NCBI RefSeq assembly: GCF_038008685.1 | Contig: NZ_JBBOZQ010000001.1 | Span: forward strand, 4,278,001 to 4,342,000 | Direction: 5' to 3' | DNA from: Lysinibacillus sp. FSL W8-0992 | GTDB lineage: Bacteria > Bacillota > Bacilli > Bacillales_A > Planococcaceae | Length of the DNA stretch: 64,000 nucleotides | Shown here: positions 18,684 to 27,679 of the stretch, in pieces | Layout: every line of letters begins with the position of its first letter | Numbering within the stretch: position 1 is the stretch's first letter | Notes under the pieces: model-generated | The model's database searches: none | Told to the model about the DNA's origin: nothing | The model's input: the letters and a program-made list of their open reading frames with translations, nothing else | Translations under genes and position numbers: made by a program

Positions 18684-19853
18684 TTATCCGCGATTTTTAC
18701 GGTTACGTAAAAATGCAGGTACTTCTAACATGTCATCTTGTCCATAATTTTGCTGACTTTGGCGCTGTGGTTGTTCTTGCTGAACATGTACCTCTTGACG
18801 CTGCTCACGAATAGGTGCTTGTTGTTGAGGAGCAGCTTGTCGATTATTATTAATGCTGTTAATGCCTGGACGCGTATTTCCTCGGTGTTGTTGTAACGAC
18901 TCTTCTGTGAAACCAGTCGCAATAACAGTTACAATGATCTCATCTTTTAAATTTTCGTTAATAACCGAACCGAAAATCATGTTAACTTCTTCATCCGAAG
19001 CCGATGCAACGATATCTGCCGCTTCTTGTACTTCAAATAAACTTAGGTTAGAGCCGCCTGTAATGTTCATCAAGACACCTTTAGCACCATCAATTGATGA
19101 TTCAAGTAATGGGCTTGAAATTGCTTTTTTAGCAGCTTCTGCTGCACGATTTTCGCCTGTCGCAATACCGATACCCATTAATGCAGAACCTTTGTTAGAC
19201 ATAATTGTTTTTACGTCAGCAAAGTCTAGGTTAATCAGACCTGGTGTTGCGATTAAATCCGAAATACCTTGTACACCTTGACGTAAAACGTTATCCGCTT
19301 CACGGAAAGCTTCTAGCATCGGAGTCGATTTGTCGACAATTTGTAATAGCTTGTCGTTCGGAATAACGATTAATGTATCGACAGCTTCTTTCATGCCACC
19401 AATACCACCAATTGCCTGTGTTTGTCGCTTTCGCCCTTCAAAAGTAAAAGGTCGTGTTACAACACCAACTGTTAGTGAGCCTAAATCACGTGCAATTTGG
19501 GCGATAACCGGTGCAGCACCAGTACCTGTGCCTCCACCCATTCCAGCTGTTACGAATACCATATCCGCACCGCGTAATACTTCTTCTAATTGTTCACGAC
19601 TTTCTTCAGCCGCTTTTTTCCCTACTTCTGGATTAGCTCCTGCTCCTAAACCACGCGTAAGTTTTGTACCGATTTGTAGCTTAATTTCTGCTTTCGATAA
19701 ATTCAAAGCCTGTGAATCTGTGTTTACTGCGATAAAATCAACACCTTGTACACCATGCTCTATCATTCGGTTAACAGCGTTGTTACCGCCACCACCCACA
19801 CCAATGACTTTTATAACTGCAAGTTGATCAACACTTGTATCAAATTCTAACAT
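18684..19853 (-). CDS. ftsZ: Cell division protein FtsZ
   Basis: Tubulin-like GTPase that forms the division ring. The 389-residue protein shows the GTP-binding tubulin signature GGGTGTG (residues 106-112), the T7 loop NLDFADVKT and a variable Gln-rich linker (about residues 320-370). The conserved C-terminal peptide [17 protein letters not shown], which binds FtsA and SepF, is complete. It is the last gene of the dcw cluster, 53 bp after ftsA. Confidence 0.98.
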   Translation of the reverse strand: MLEFDTSVDQLAVIKVIGVGGGGNNAVNRMIEHGVQGVDFIAVNTDSQALNLSKAEIKLQIGTKLTRGLGAGANPEVGKKAAEESREQLEEVLRGADMVFVTAGMGGGTGTGAAPVIAQIARDLGSLTVGVVTRPFTFEGRKRQTQAIGGIGGMKEAVDTLIVIPNDKLLQIVDKSTPMLEAFREADNVLRQGVQGISDLIATPGLINLDFADVKTIMSNKGSALMGIGIATGENRAAEAAKKAISSPLLESSIDGAKGVLMNITGGSNLSLFEVQEAADIVASASDEEVNMIFGSVINENLKDEIIVTVIATGFTEESLQQHRGNTRPGINSINNNRQAAPQQQAPIREQRQEVHVQQEQPQRQSQQNYGQDDMLEVPAFLRNRKNRG

Positions 19854-19906
19854 TCTTTTTTCCTCCCACGGTAACTCGACTCTGTATCATTCATTACGCA
19901 TTCAAG

Positions 19907-21190
19907 TTAATCAAAAAATTTATCAAATAATTTTTTTGCTCTACCGATTACGCTTCCTTTTGATTCTGAAGGTGTAGCATATTCTTGCTTTTTAGATGCT
20001 GGTGCTTGAGCACCGACAACCGCATACTCAATAGGCTGCGTATTCGTACCTTTTCCATAAAAATCATCTTCTAGATAGGCGTAACGAATCAGTCCAACTG
20101 CCGTCGTAAATGAAGGCTCTCTAACGCCAATATAATCTGGAGTATATATTCTAACACGCGTTTGCAGTATCTGGCGTGCTAATTGAGCTATACCATCTAG
20201 CTTTGCAACACCACCTGTTAAAACAACACCACCTGGCAAATCTCGAACGCCTAGACGTGCTAACTCATCAATTACTAGTTCAAATAATTCTTCTAATCTA
20301 GCACCAATAATTTCTGAAATAAAGCGTTGGCTGTACTGATCCCTTGAATCTGTACCTACAACTGGCACTTCAAAAAGTTCCTCGTCTGAAGCATCATCGT
20401 AAAAGGCATGTCCAAATTGGTGTTTAATTTGCTCCGCTTGATCTGTCGGTGTTTTTAAAACAATTGAAATATCTTTTGTAATATGATCCCCACCTACTGG
20501 AATGACACCAGTATGTGTAAGTAGCCCCTCTTCAAATACCGCAATAGTTGTTGAGCCGCCACCTAATTCAATAAAGGCTGTACCTTGGTTTTTTTCATCT
20601 TCCGTTAATGCAAAATAACCAGCCGCCAGTGGTTGTAAATAAATCTCTCTAATGCTTAATCCCGCTTTCTCTACGCAACGAAGTACATTGTGTAACAACG
20701 TTTTAGAGGTCGTAATCATTGTCGCATCCATTTCGAGACGAATACCAATCATACCGCGTGGGTCTTTAATTTCGTCTAAATTATCTACTATAAACTGTCT
20801 TGGAATGATGTTGACTAATTCACGTTCAGGAGGTATTGACATGACTTGTGCAGATTCTACCACTCTGTCTAAATCATCATCTGTAATTTCTCTATTTTCA
20901 CTATTTACAGCGACAACACCTTTAACTAGTTGTAACATCGTCTGATTAGCTGGAACGCCTAAAACGACTTCATCGATTTGATAACCTGTCATTCGTTCTG
21001 CTTGTTCTACTGCTTTTCGAATAGATTGAACTGTTGCATCAATATCAACAATTGCACCTTTTCGAACCCCATTCGATTTTACATTACCGACCCCAATTAC
21101 ATGTAATTGTCCGTCGCTCATTTCACCTATTAATACTTTGATAGAGGAAGATCCTATATCGAGTGATATATATAATTCTTGATGATTCAA
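19907..21190 (-). CDS. ftsA: Cell division protein FtsA
   Basis: Actin-like ATPase that tethers FtsZ to the membrane. The 427-residue protein carries the phosphate-1 motif YISLDIGSSSIKVLIGE at the N-terminus, AFIELGGGSTTIAVFE as phosphate-2, and VVLTGGVAKLDG as the adenosine motif. The C-terminus ends in an amphipathic membrane-targeting helix (RAKKLFDKFFD). Directly upstream of ftsZ. Confidence 0.97.
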   Translation of the reverse strand: MNHQELYISLDIGSSSIKVLIGEMSDGQLHVIGVGNVKSNGVRKGAIVDIDATVQSIRKAVEQAERMTGYQIDEVVLGVPANQTMLQLVKGVVAVNSENREITDDDLDRVVESAQVMSIPPERELVNIIPRQFIVDNLDEIKDPRGMIGIRLEMDATMITTSKTLLHNVLRCVEKAGLSIREIYLQPLAAGYFALTEDEKNQGTAFIELGGGSTTIAVFEEGLLTHTGVIPVGGDHITKDISIVLKTPTDQAEQIKHQFGHAFYDDASDEELFEVPVVGTDSRDQYSQRFISEIIGARLEELFELVIDELARLGVRDLPGGVVLTGGVAKLDGIAQLARQILQTRVRIYTPDYIGVREPSFTTAVGLIRYAYLEDDFYGKGTNTQPIEYAVVGAQAPASKKQEYATPSESKGSVIGRAKKLFDKFFD

Positions 21191-21285
21191 ATTCGCTGCA
21201 CCTCCTTGAAAATGCTCTTAATTTCATTCTATTGTAAATCTTGCCTAATGTCTAAGCAAATCGAGTATTTTGGTCAATTTTTCTC

Positions 21286-21657
21286 TCATTCTATGGAAGT
21301 TTTTTTCTTATTGTGACGTTTTTCATCTAACCGAGTTAGTAAAATACGCCTAATTATTGCAATATTTTGGAACAAGCGTACTCCAAAGGCGAAAATGGCA
21401 GCTAAATACAAGTCCACCCCTAAATTCACACCTATGAACGCCAATCCCGCCGCAAGAACTATATTAAAAAAGAAACCTGATACAAATACTTTATCGTCAT
21501 ATACTTGTTGTAATTGAGCTCGAATACCTCCAAATAACGTATCTAATGCAGCCAGCACTGCTATTGACAAATAATTTTCATAGATAGAGGGAATTTGGAT
21601 ATTTGTTAACAAGCCAAGCGCTAGTCCAAATACCAAACCTAAAAATGGTAGCCACAT
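21286..21657 (-). CDS. sbp: Small basic protein Sbp (DUF1290)
   Basis: A 123-residue protein with three to four hydrophobic helices and a basic tail rich in lysine and arginine. It belongs to the DUF1290 family found between the ylxW/ylxX genes and ftsA in Bacillales. The function is not known. It starts three bases after the preceding gene and so is translated in the same operon. Confidence 0.87.
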   Translation of the reverse strand: MWLPFLGLVFGLALGLLTNIQIPSIYENYLSIAVLAALDTLFGGIRAQLQQVYDDKVFVSGFFFNIVLAAGLAFIGVNLGVDLYLAAIFAFGVRLFQNIAIIRRILLTRLDEKRHNKKKTSIE

Positions 21658-21660
21658 ATA

Positions 21661-22380
21661 TTAATCTCCTTTTTTGACCTCTGTTAAATAATCATTCGTC
21701 AATGGTTGATCGAATGCCGGTATGGTTAACTGTGCAGTAGGCTCCTCTATCACTAATTTAAAATTATCTAAATAAAATGAATCGATAAATGTTGAAGCTT
21801 GAATAGAATTATACATTTTTTGTGCTGCTTTATATGTGCTTGTCCCAACATAGATTTCGAAAGGTGGTGATGAAAGTGCTACACTATTCACCGTCGTTTT
21901 TCCATTTATGTCTCTGATGGCTGATGTATGAACAATACGATTCCCATCAATGGCAACACTAGCAGCATCATATTTAAATAATTCATTCAGTAATTGGGTA
22001 AGTAAATCCGGAGAGATCTCTTTCATTTCATACCCCATTGCAACTAATTCCGGAGCTGGCTCTACTCGGAGTACTACCCCTGGACCTGTAGTATCCGTTA
22101 AGCCTGCCTGTTGTTTTAATTGATTGACTGTGTCATTTAAAACAGCTTGTAAATTAGCTTTTTCAGATTGCTCATAGCGACCCATTACCTCATTAAGTGA
22201 GCGAATATCTGCTAATAATGTGGAATGCCTTTGCTTTTCTTCTGCTAATTCCTCTCGTATGGCCCAAATATCTCGTGTATCTCGCTCAGCTGGTTTTTGA
22301 ATGGTATTGTATTGTACCGCTATCATCAAACCGATAATAAATAGCACGATCGTTATTCGGGTGTACATATTTTTTTTCAA
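21661..22380 (-). CDS. ylxX: DUF881 division-cluster protein, YlxX type
   Basis: A ~239-residue bitopic membrane protein: one N-terminal transmembrane helix, a coiled-coil stretch (about residues 45-90) and an extracytoplasmic DUF881 domain. Start assigned to a TTG at 22380 preceded by AGGAGGGG. A paralogue lies just upstream (22531-23265). The pair is conserved in Bacillales dcw clusters, but no biochemical role is established. The split of names ylxX/ylxW follows gene order. Confidence 0.82.
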   Translation of the reverse strand: MKKNMYTRITIVLFIIGLMIAVQYNTIQKPAERDTRDIWAIREELAEEKQRHSTLLADIRSLNEVMGRYEQSEKANLQAVLNDTVNQLKQQAGLTDTTGPGVVLRVEPAPELVAMGYEMKEISPDLLTQLLNELFKYDAASVAIDGNRIVHTSAIRDINGKTTVNSVALSSPPFEIYVGTSTYKAAQKMYNSIQASTFIDSFYLDNFKLVIEEPTAQLTIPAFDQPLTNDYLTEVKKGD

Positions 22381-22530
22381 AATAGCCCCTCCTAGACGTA
22401 TCGCAAACAATTACTCCTTGATATCGTTAAATTTAGATGTTGAATTGTAATATGAACAATTTTTATCTAGGACATCCGTGGGAGGCTTTACCTAATTTTT
22501 ACCCCATGTTTATTCATGGAATAATAGTCG

Positions 22531-23265
22531 TTAACTTTCTACTTTTACATTTGGCATTGTTAACTTTTGATTTTCTTCTAATGACACTACAATATTGTCA
22601 TTTAACAACTGATCTACTACACCACCACTTAAGTTCAGTGAAGCACGAAGTGTTGTAGAATCCCCTATCGCCTCAATTACAAAGGGGGCAGGGTGTTGCT
22701 TGCCGTCAATTGTAATAACAGGTCCATTACATCTTATATAAGAATTAGCCAAGACCCGTTGCCCATTAATGGCAATTGCCTGTGCTCCAGAAATTTTTAA
22801 TTCATTCAATAATTTAAACACATGGCTTTCGTGGACGATATAATCATTAGGGTTTACAGATTTAGGATCGTAATCGCCATCTTGAAGCGTTATACGTATA
22901 CCCTTTCCTTCCGAACTTAAATCACCTAATAGTAAACGTAAGTCTTCTGCTTCTTGAACTAATTGTTTAGAATCCTTTTCATTCGAAGCGAATTCTTTTT
23001 CATAGTTCCGAATCTTTTCTTGTAACTTGTTCGCTTCTTCTGTGAGTTCTTTATTGCGCTCCTGCTGTTCAATCAACTCCTCACGATACGTATCTTCTTG
23101 TTCAAATAGCTCAGATTTAATCGAGCTTGTTTGCCGATTGTCCTTTGCTTGGTTGTAAGAATAGCCGATGATAAACCCAGTAGTTATACAAACGATGAGG
23201 AGCTCAAATTGTTTCCTCGTAAAGAAATTCCCTTTGCTATTCTGTTTCTTGTTGTTCATCTTCAT
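22531..23265 (-). CDS. ylxW: DUF881 division-cluster protein, YlxW type
   Basis: A ~244-residue protein with the same layout as its neighbour: N-terminal transmembrane helix (about residues 18-35), a strongly predicted coiled coil rich in Glu, Lys and Gln (about 45-105), then the DUF881 domain. Its start lies inside the 3' end of divIB (29-bp overlap), implying coupled translation. A second ATG two codons in has comparable spacing to the AGGAAG site. Confidence 0.85.
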   Translation of the reverse strand: MKMNNKKQNSKGNFFTRKQFELLIVCITTGFIIGYSYNQAKDNRQTSSIKSELFEQEDTYREELIEQQERNKELTEEANKLQEKIRNYEKEFASNEKDSKQLVQEAEDLRLLLGDLSSEGKGIRITLQDGDYDPKSVNPNDYIVHESHVFKLLNELKISGAQAIAINGQRVLANSYIRCNGPVITIDGKQHPAPFVIEAIGDSTTLRASLNLSGGVVDQLLNDNIVVSLEENQKLTMPNVKVES

Positions 23266-24091
23266 TCACTTCCTGGTTGGCGGCATTTTCATCAGGGTTG
23301 TCCGCTTTTTCATCAGGGTTGTCTGTCATATCAATGCTGACTTTATTGTACTCATCATTAAAGGGACGGTAATATGAGCCAACCTCGATGTCAATAACAC
23401 CCTTTTCTAAATTTGCTATTTGCGCAACAATTGAAGGATAATAATTTAGCTTGTCAGCTAATGTTGGAATAACTGCACGTACTTCATAGCCATCATTCAT
23501 ATAAAGTTTGACCGCATTAGGATTAGCCTCATTACTGTTAGTATTGACTTGGGAGATTAAAGCTAATACTTCTGGTTTTAAACGTGCTAATTGCTCTACA
23601 AGCTTGTTAATTGTTTTTTCCCCTGTAATGCCAATAAAAACAGGTGCATCAATAGGGATATTGTCGCCCGCTTGTTCAAACTTCTTACCGTTCTCTAACA
23701 ATGGGTAGTAAGTTCCGTCACCAGCTAAGTACGCAACTTTTTTCCATTCCTTAATATCAATCGTTACGCCCCGCAGCCATTTGCGTTGGACATGTGCCTC
23801 TTGTACCCATTTGTCCTTTAGCAATGCCTGCTCTACATCTTTCACCGTAAAACCCCACATCGACTTTCCTGGTGCAAGTGTACTAGCCTCTAAATAATAT
23901 TGTTCGTCAGCTAGTTGGGCACCATTAACCGTAATGCTTTTAATATCACTGTAAGGAGATTGAAAATAAAGGAGTACAGCTAGCACTAAAAAGAAAAGTA
24001 ATATTAGGACAATGAATTTACGATTTGTACGCTTTTTTCGTCGCTGCTTAAGCGTAGGGATGCGATCTTCTATATCAATTACTTTCTCCAT
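23237..24091 (-). CDS. divIB: Cell division protein DivIB/FtsQ
   Basis: Bitopic division protein that acts with FtsL and DivIC outside the membrane. The 284-residue protein has a basic cytoplasmic tail, one membrane helix (about residues 27-44), a POTRA domain starting at SPYSDIKSITVNG, a beta domain, and an acidic C-terminal tail with two near-identical NPDEKADNPDEN-type repeats. murG and murB, usually upstream in B. subtilis, are absent: only 22 bp separate it from the FtsW-type gene. Confidence 0.94.
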   Translation of the reverse strand: MEKVIDIEDRIPTLKQRRKKRTNRKFIVLILLFFLVLAVLLYFQSPYSDIKSITVNGAQLADEQYYLEASTLAPGKSMWGFTVKDVEQALLKDKWVQEAHVQRKWLRGVTIDIKEWKKVAYLAGDGTYYPLLENGKKFEQAGDNIPIDAPVFIGITGEKTINKLVEQLARLKPEVLALISQVNTNSNEANPNAVKLYMNDGYEVRAVIPTLADKLNYYPSIVAQIANLEKGVIDIEVGSYYRPFNDEYNKVSIDMTDNPDEKADNPDENAANQEVNEDEQQETE

Positions 24092-24113
24092 AAAAAGTAC
24101 TCCTCCTTTATAT

Positions 24114-25193
24114 TTATTTCGCTAATTGATAAATAATACCTATTATCAACCACATTGTTACTAAAGATGTTCCACCATAGCTTATAAATGGTAATGTGAC
24201 ACCGGTTACAGGAACCAAACCGATAACTACAGCTATATTTAAAAACGCCTGTACAGTTAACATTGTCACAAGACCAATAATCGCATAATAGGATGTTCGT
24301 GTTTTAGCCTGTACTGCAAATTTATAACCAGCGTATATTGTCAGTATAAATAGTGCTAAAATAACGAGCCCACCCACCAAACCAATTTCTTCTAAAATAA
24401 TCGCGTAAATAAAATCATTTTGCGGTTCAGGTAAATATAAGAATTTTTGTCTACTTTGTCCAAATCCATGTCCGAAAATCCCTGCTGGGCCAATTGCCAT
24501 TAAAGATTGAACCGCTTGGAATCCACTTACCAATGGATCTGCCCAAGGGTCAAGAAACGCTTCAATACGTTTAAGTCGATATGGTGCTGTGGCAATCAAG
24601 CCTACTAATCCAGCAACTCCTGCTACCATTATCATCGCGTAAAGCTTTAACGGATACCCTGCCACAAATAACAATAAAAAAACAGATACTACAAGTATAA
24701 AAACAGATCCAAAATCAGGCTGAAGCATAATTAACACAACGGGTAACACCACGATAACAGCATGTCGCCAATTAACGATTGGCGTACCAGTTTTGTGCTG
24801 CGCTAATATATGACTGATATACACTAGCACTGTAATTTTCGTTATCTCAGCAGGTTGTATCGTTAATGGTCCTACACCAATCCAGCTTTGAGACCCATTT
24901 CGTTCAAGTCCAATACCTGGTATTAGTACAAGGACTAGTAAAACCAACGAAAATATATAAGCCATCTTCCAAAAGGATTGCTCTTTTAATATGTTTAATC
25001 GAATGGTAATTAAAAACACTACAATGCCTACCACAAAATACAAACTTTGTTTCATATAAAACGGCATTTTCCCACTATAATGAACGGCACTCCAATAGGT
25101 GCCTGCAGAATAGACGAAAATAATGCCGATTATTGATAGCATCAAAGTTGTGACGAGCAATAAATAGCTTTCTTTCCCTCTCAGTAATGCCAT
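24114..25193 (-). CDS. spoVE: SEDS-family peptidoglycan polymerase, FtsW/SpoVE type
   Basis: A 359-residue polytopic protein with about ten transmembrane helices and the SEDS signature blocks QPAEITK (residues ~137-143), LQPDFGS and the loop QNDFIYAIILEEIGLVGG. SEDS proteins polymerise lipid II glycan chains with a cognate class B penicillin-binding protein. Its place between murD and divIB is that of B. subtilis spoVE; whether it serves division, spore cortex or both cannot be read from the sequence. Confidence 0.82.
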   Translation of the reverse strand: MALLRGKESYLLLVTTLMLSIIGIIFVYSAGTYWSAVHYSGKMPFYMKQSLYFVVGIVVFLITIRLNILKEQSFWKMAYIFSLVLLVLVLIPGIGLERNGSQSWIGVGPLTIQPAEITKITVLVYISHILAQHKTGTPIVNWRHAVIVVLPVVLIMLQPDFGSVFILVVSVFLLLFVAGYPLKLYAMIMVAGVAGLVGLIATAPYRLKRIEAFLDPWADPLVSGFQAVQSLMAIGPAGIFGHGFGQSRQKFLYLPEPQNDFIYAIILEEIGLVGGLVILALFILTIYAGYKFAVQAKTRTSYYAIIGLVTMLTVQAFLNIAVVIGLVPVTGVTLPFISYGGTSLVTMWLIIGIIYQLAK

Positions 25194-25233
25194 CCTTCCA
25201 CATCAAGTATATTCTAAAATAGTTACAGGCTCA

Positions 25234-26583
25234 TTACAGCTTCATTACAGCATCAATAAAAACGTCACCACGAATTTCAAAGCTGTCATATTGATCCCAA
25301 CTTGCACAAGCTGGTGATAGTAGAATAATATCTCCTTCTGCAGACATCGGCGCGGCATAATGAACAGCATCCTCTACATTTTGAGCAATAACCGTTTGCG
25401 ATACACCACAAGACTTAGCAAATTCTACAAAACGTAAGCCCGTTTCACCGAACGCCACAACGCCTTTCACATGCCCCATACAAGGTCTTAACTCTTCAAA
25501 AGAATGCCCGCGGTCTAAACCACCCGCAAGCAAAATAATAGGTGCTTTGAATGCATCTAATGCACTTTTTGTTGCTAAGCAATTGGTTGCTTTAGAGTCA
25601 TTGTAAATTTTTCGACCATTCCACTCACGGACAAATTGTGTACGGTGACGGACGCCTCCAAATTCAGCTAATACCTCTTCCATTTTAGCTTTGTCACAGC
25701 CAATCAATATACAAGCTGCTACAGCGGCTAGAATATTTTCTAGATTGTGTTTACCAGGCAGAGCAATATTCGCTCGGTCCATAAACGGCTCACCTTGCCA
25801 ATAAATTGTCGTATCATCAGCGCTAATTCCTTGTTCAGTACGTCCTTTAGAAGAAAAAGGTACTTTTTTTGCATTTGATTTTGCAGCATAGCCAACAACA
25901 ATTGGCTGATCCGCGTTGTAAATGAAATAATCATTTTCATCCTGATTGCGAGTTACACCAAACTTTGCCTCAGCATAGTTATCAAACGTACCATGATAAT
26001 CAAGATGGGCATCATAAAGATTTGTTAAAATAGAAATTTTTGGTTTAAATGTTTTGATACCCATAAGCTGAAACGATGATAGCTCCGTAACGATGACGTT
26101 ATCCTCTTGTGCTTCTCTTGCTACACCGCATGCAACTGTGCCGATATTCCCTGCAATTAACGGTTTTTTCGCACCATTTTCCAACATCTCAAAAATTAAT
26201 GTCGTCGTTGTCGTTTTACCATTAGAACCTGTAATACCAATAAATGGTGCATCACTAATTAAATAAGCTAGCTCTATTTCTGTCCATACAGGTATATCGC
26301 GACTAATTGCATCTGCTACAATTTTATTGCTATACGGGATACCAGGGTTTTTTACAACGAGCTCAAATCCTTCGTCAAGTAAATCCTCTGGATGACGACC
26401 ACAAATAACTGTGATGCCTTTTTGCAGTAGACCTTGCGCATCTGGGCTTTCATCAAACGGCTTTGAATCATTGACTGTTACAAAGGCGCCAAGCTCATGT
26501 AAAATCTCCGCTGCTGCCACACCACTTTTAGCTAGGCCTAAAACAAGGACTTTTTTATGTTGTAAATCTGTATATTCTCTCAT
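25234..26583 (-). CDS. murD: UDP-N-acetylmuramoyl-L-alanine:D-glutamate ligase
   Basis: Adds D-glutamate to UDP-MurNAc-L-alanine in the cytoplasm. The 449-residue protein has the N-terminal nucleotide-binding strand KVLVLGLAKSGVAAAE, the ATP P-loop GITGSNGKTTTTTL, and the Mur ligase motif NDSKATN. The ATG at 26583 overlaps the end of mraY (ATGA). A GGAGG site is visible upstream; the frame is open another 28 codons into mraY. Confidence 0.96.
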   Translation of the reverse strand: MREYTDLQHKKVLVLGLAKSGVAAAEILHELGAFVTVNDSKPFDESPDAQGLLQKGITVICGRHPEDLLDEGFELVVKNPGIPYSNKIVADAISRDIPVWTEIELAYLISDAPFIGITGSNGKTTTTTLIFEMLENGAKKPLIAGNIGTVACGVAREAQEDNVIVTELSSFQLMGIKTFKPKISILTNLYDAHLDYHGTFDNYAEAKFGVTRNQDENDYFIYNADQPIVVGYAAKSNAKKVPFSSKGRTEQGISADDTTIYWQGEPFMDRANIALPGKHNLENILAAVAACILIGCDKAKMEEVLAEFGGVRHRTQFVREWNGRKIYNDSKATNCLATKSALDAFKAPIILLAGGLDRGHSFEELRPCMGHVKGVVAFGETGLRFVEFAKSCGVSQTVIAQNVEDAVHYAAPMSAEGDIILLSPACASWDQYDSFEIRGDVFIDAVMKL

Positions 26584-27554
26584 AAGAACGCCTCCGATAA
26601 GACTGCAATCAATGCTACTGCTAAAGCAGTTGACCAAAATACAAGTACAACTTTCCATTCTGACCAACCTGATAATTCAAAATGATGGTGGATAGGACTC
26701 ATTTTAAATATTCGTTTTTTACGAATTTTAAAGCTACCCACCTGTAAAATAACAGATAGTGTTTCAATAACAAACACTAATCCAACTAATAAAAGTAAAA
26801 ACTCTTCTTTCACTAGTACCGATACCATAGCTAGTGCTCCACCTAGAGCAAGTGAGCCAGTATCTCCCATAAATACTTTTGCAGGGTTTGCATTGAATAG
26901 TAAAAATCCTAATAATGCTCCTGTTACCGCAAATGTAAATAACGCGATATCTGCTTGGCTTTGGAATAGTGCAATAACACCAAATGCCGCAAATGCAATC
27001 GATGCTGTACCTGCCACAAGACCGTCAAGACCATCTGTTAGGTTGACAGCATTAGAAAACCCAACTAACCAGAAAATCATAAAGGCTACATAAAACACAC
27101 CAAAATCAATTGTCCAGTCTGTAAATGGAATGGCTAATGATGTATCAAAAGAACTAACGTGCAATAGGAAGTATGCAAGAATCGCAATAACGATTTGCCC
27201 TATTAACTTTTGAATCGATGTTAACCCTAAATTACGTTTGAAAATGACCTTTAAGCCATCATCTAAAAAGCCAATTAATCCGAAACCTGCTAGTACAAGT
27301 AAAAGGACCACAGTTTGTGTTGTTAATAAATCTAAAAAGCTGCCAATTGCTACCGTTGTAATGATGATGGCCATTAAAAAGATAATGCCTCCCATTGTCG
27401 GTGTGCCTGCTTTTTTCATGTGTGATTTCGGTCCTTCTTCTCGAATACTTTGCCCAAACTTCAATCGACGAAGAAGTGGAATACTAATTGGTGCCAAGAT
27501 AACTGTTACTATAAAAGCAATAGCTAAAATGGTAAGCGTTGTTGCGAGTTTCAT
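26580..27554 (-). CDS. mraY: Phospho-N-acetylmuramoyl-pentapeptide-transferase
   Basis: Transfers phospho-MurNAc-pentapeptide to undecaprenyl phosphate, giving lipid I. The 324-residue protein has ten membrane helices and conserved loops: GPKSHMKKAGTPTMGG, DDGLKV(I), NLTDGLDGL and FMGDTGSL, which hold the catalytic aspartates. The start at 27554 fits the family and an AAAGGAG site. In B. subtilis murE precedes mraY; here only ~125 bp separate it from spoVD. Confidence 0.97.
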   Translation of the reverse strand: MKLATTLTILAIAFIVTVILAPISIPLLRRLKFGQSIREEGPKSHMKKAGTPTMGGIIFLMAIIITTVAIGSFLDLLTTQTVVLLLVLAGFGLIGFLDDGLKVIFKRNLGLTSIQKLIGQIVIAILAYFLLHVSSFDTSLAIPFTDWTIDFGVFYVAFMIFWLVGFSNAVNLTDGLDGLVAGTASIAFAAFGVIALFQSQADIALFTFAVTGALLGFLLFNANPAKVFMGDTGSLALGGALAMVSVLVKEEFLLLLVGLVFVIETLSVILQVGSFKIRKKRIFKMSPIHHHFELSGWSEWKVVLVFWSTALAVALIAVLSEAFL

Positions 27555-27679
27555 TGAAAAATCTCCTTTAAATCTTGTTTCACTTTCTTCTTCACGAAAA
27601 AAGCACAAACTCTCATATATTTATTACTACCCTTCATAATAATAGTGGTTCTTTCCCTTTTTTTAAAGGTAAAGTTACG

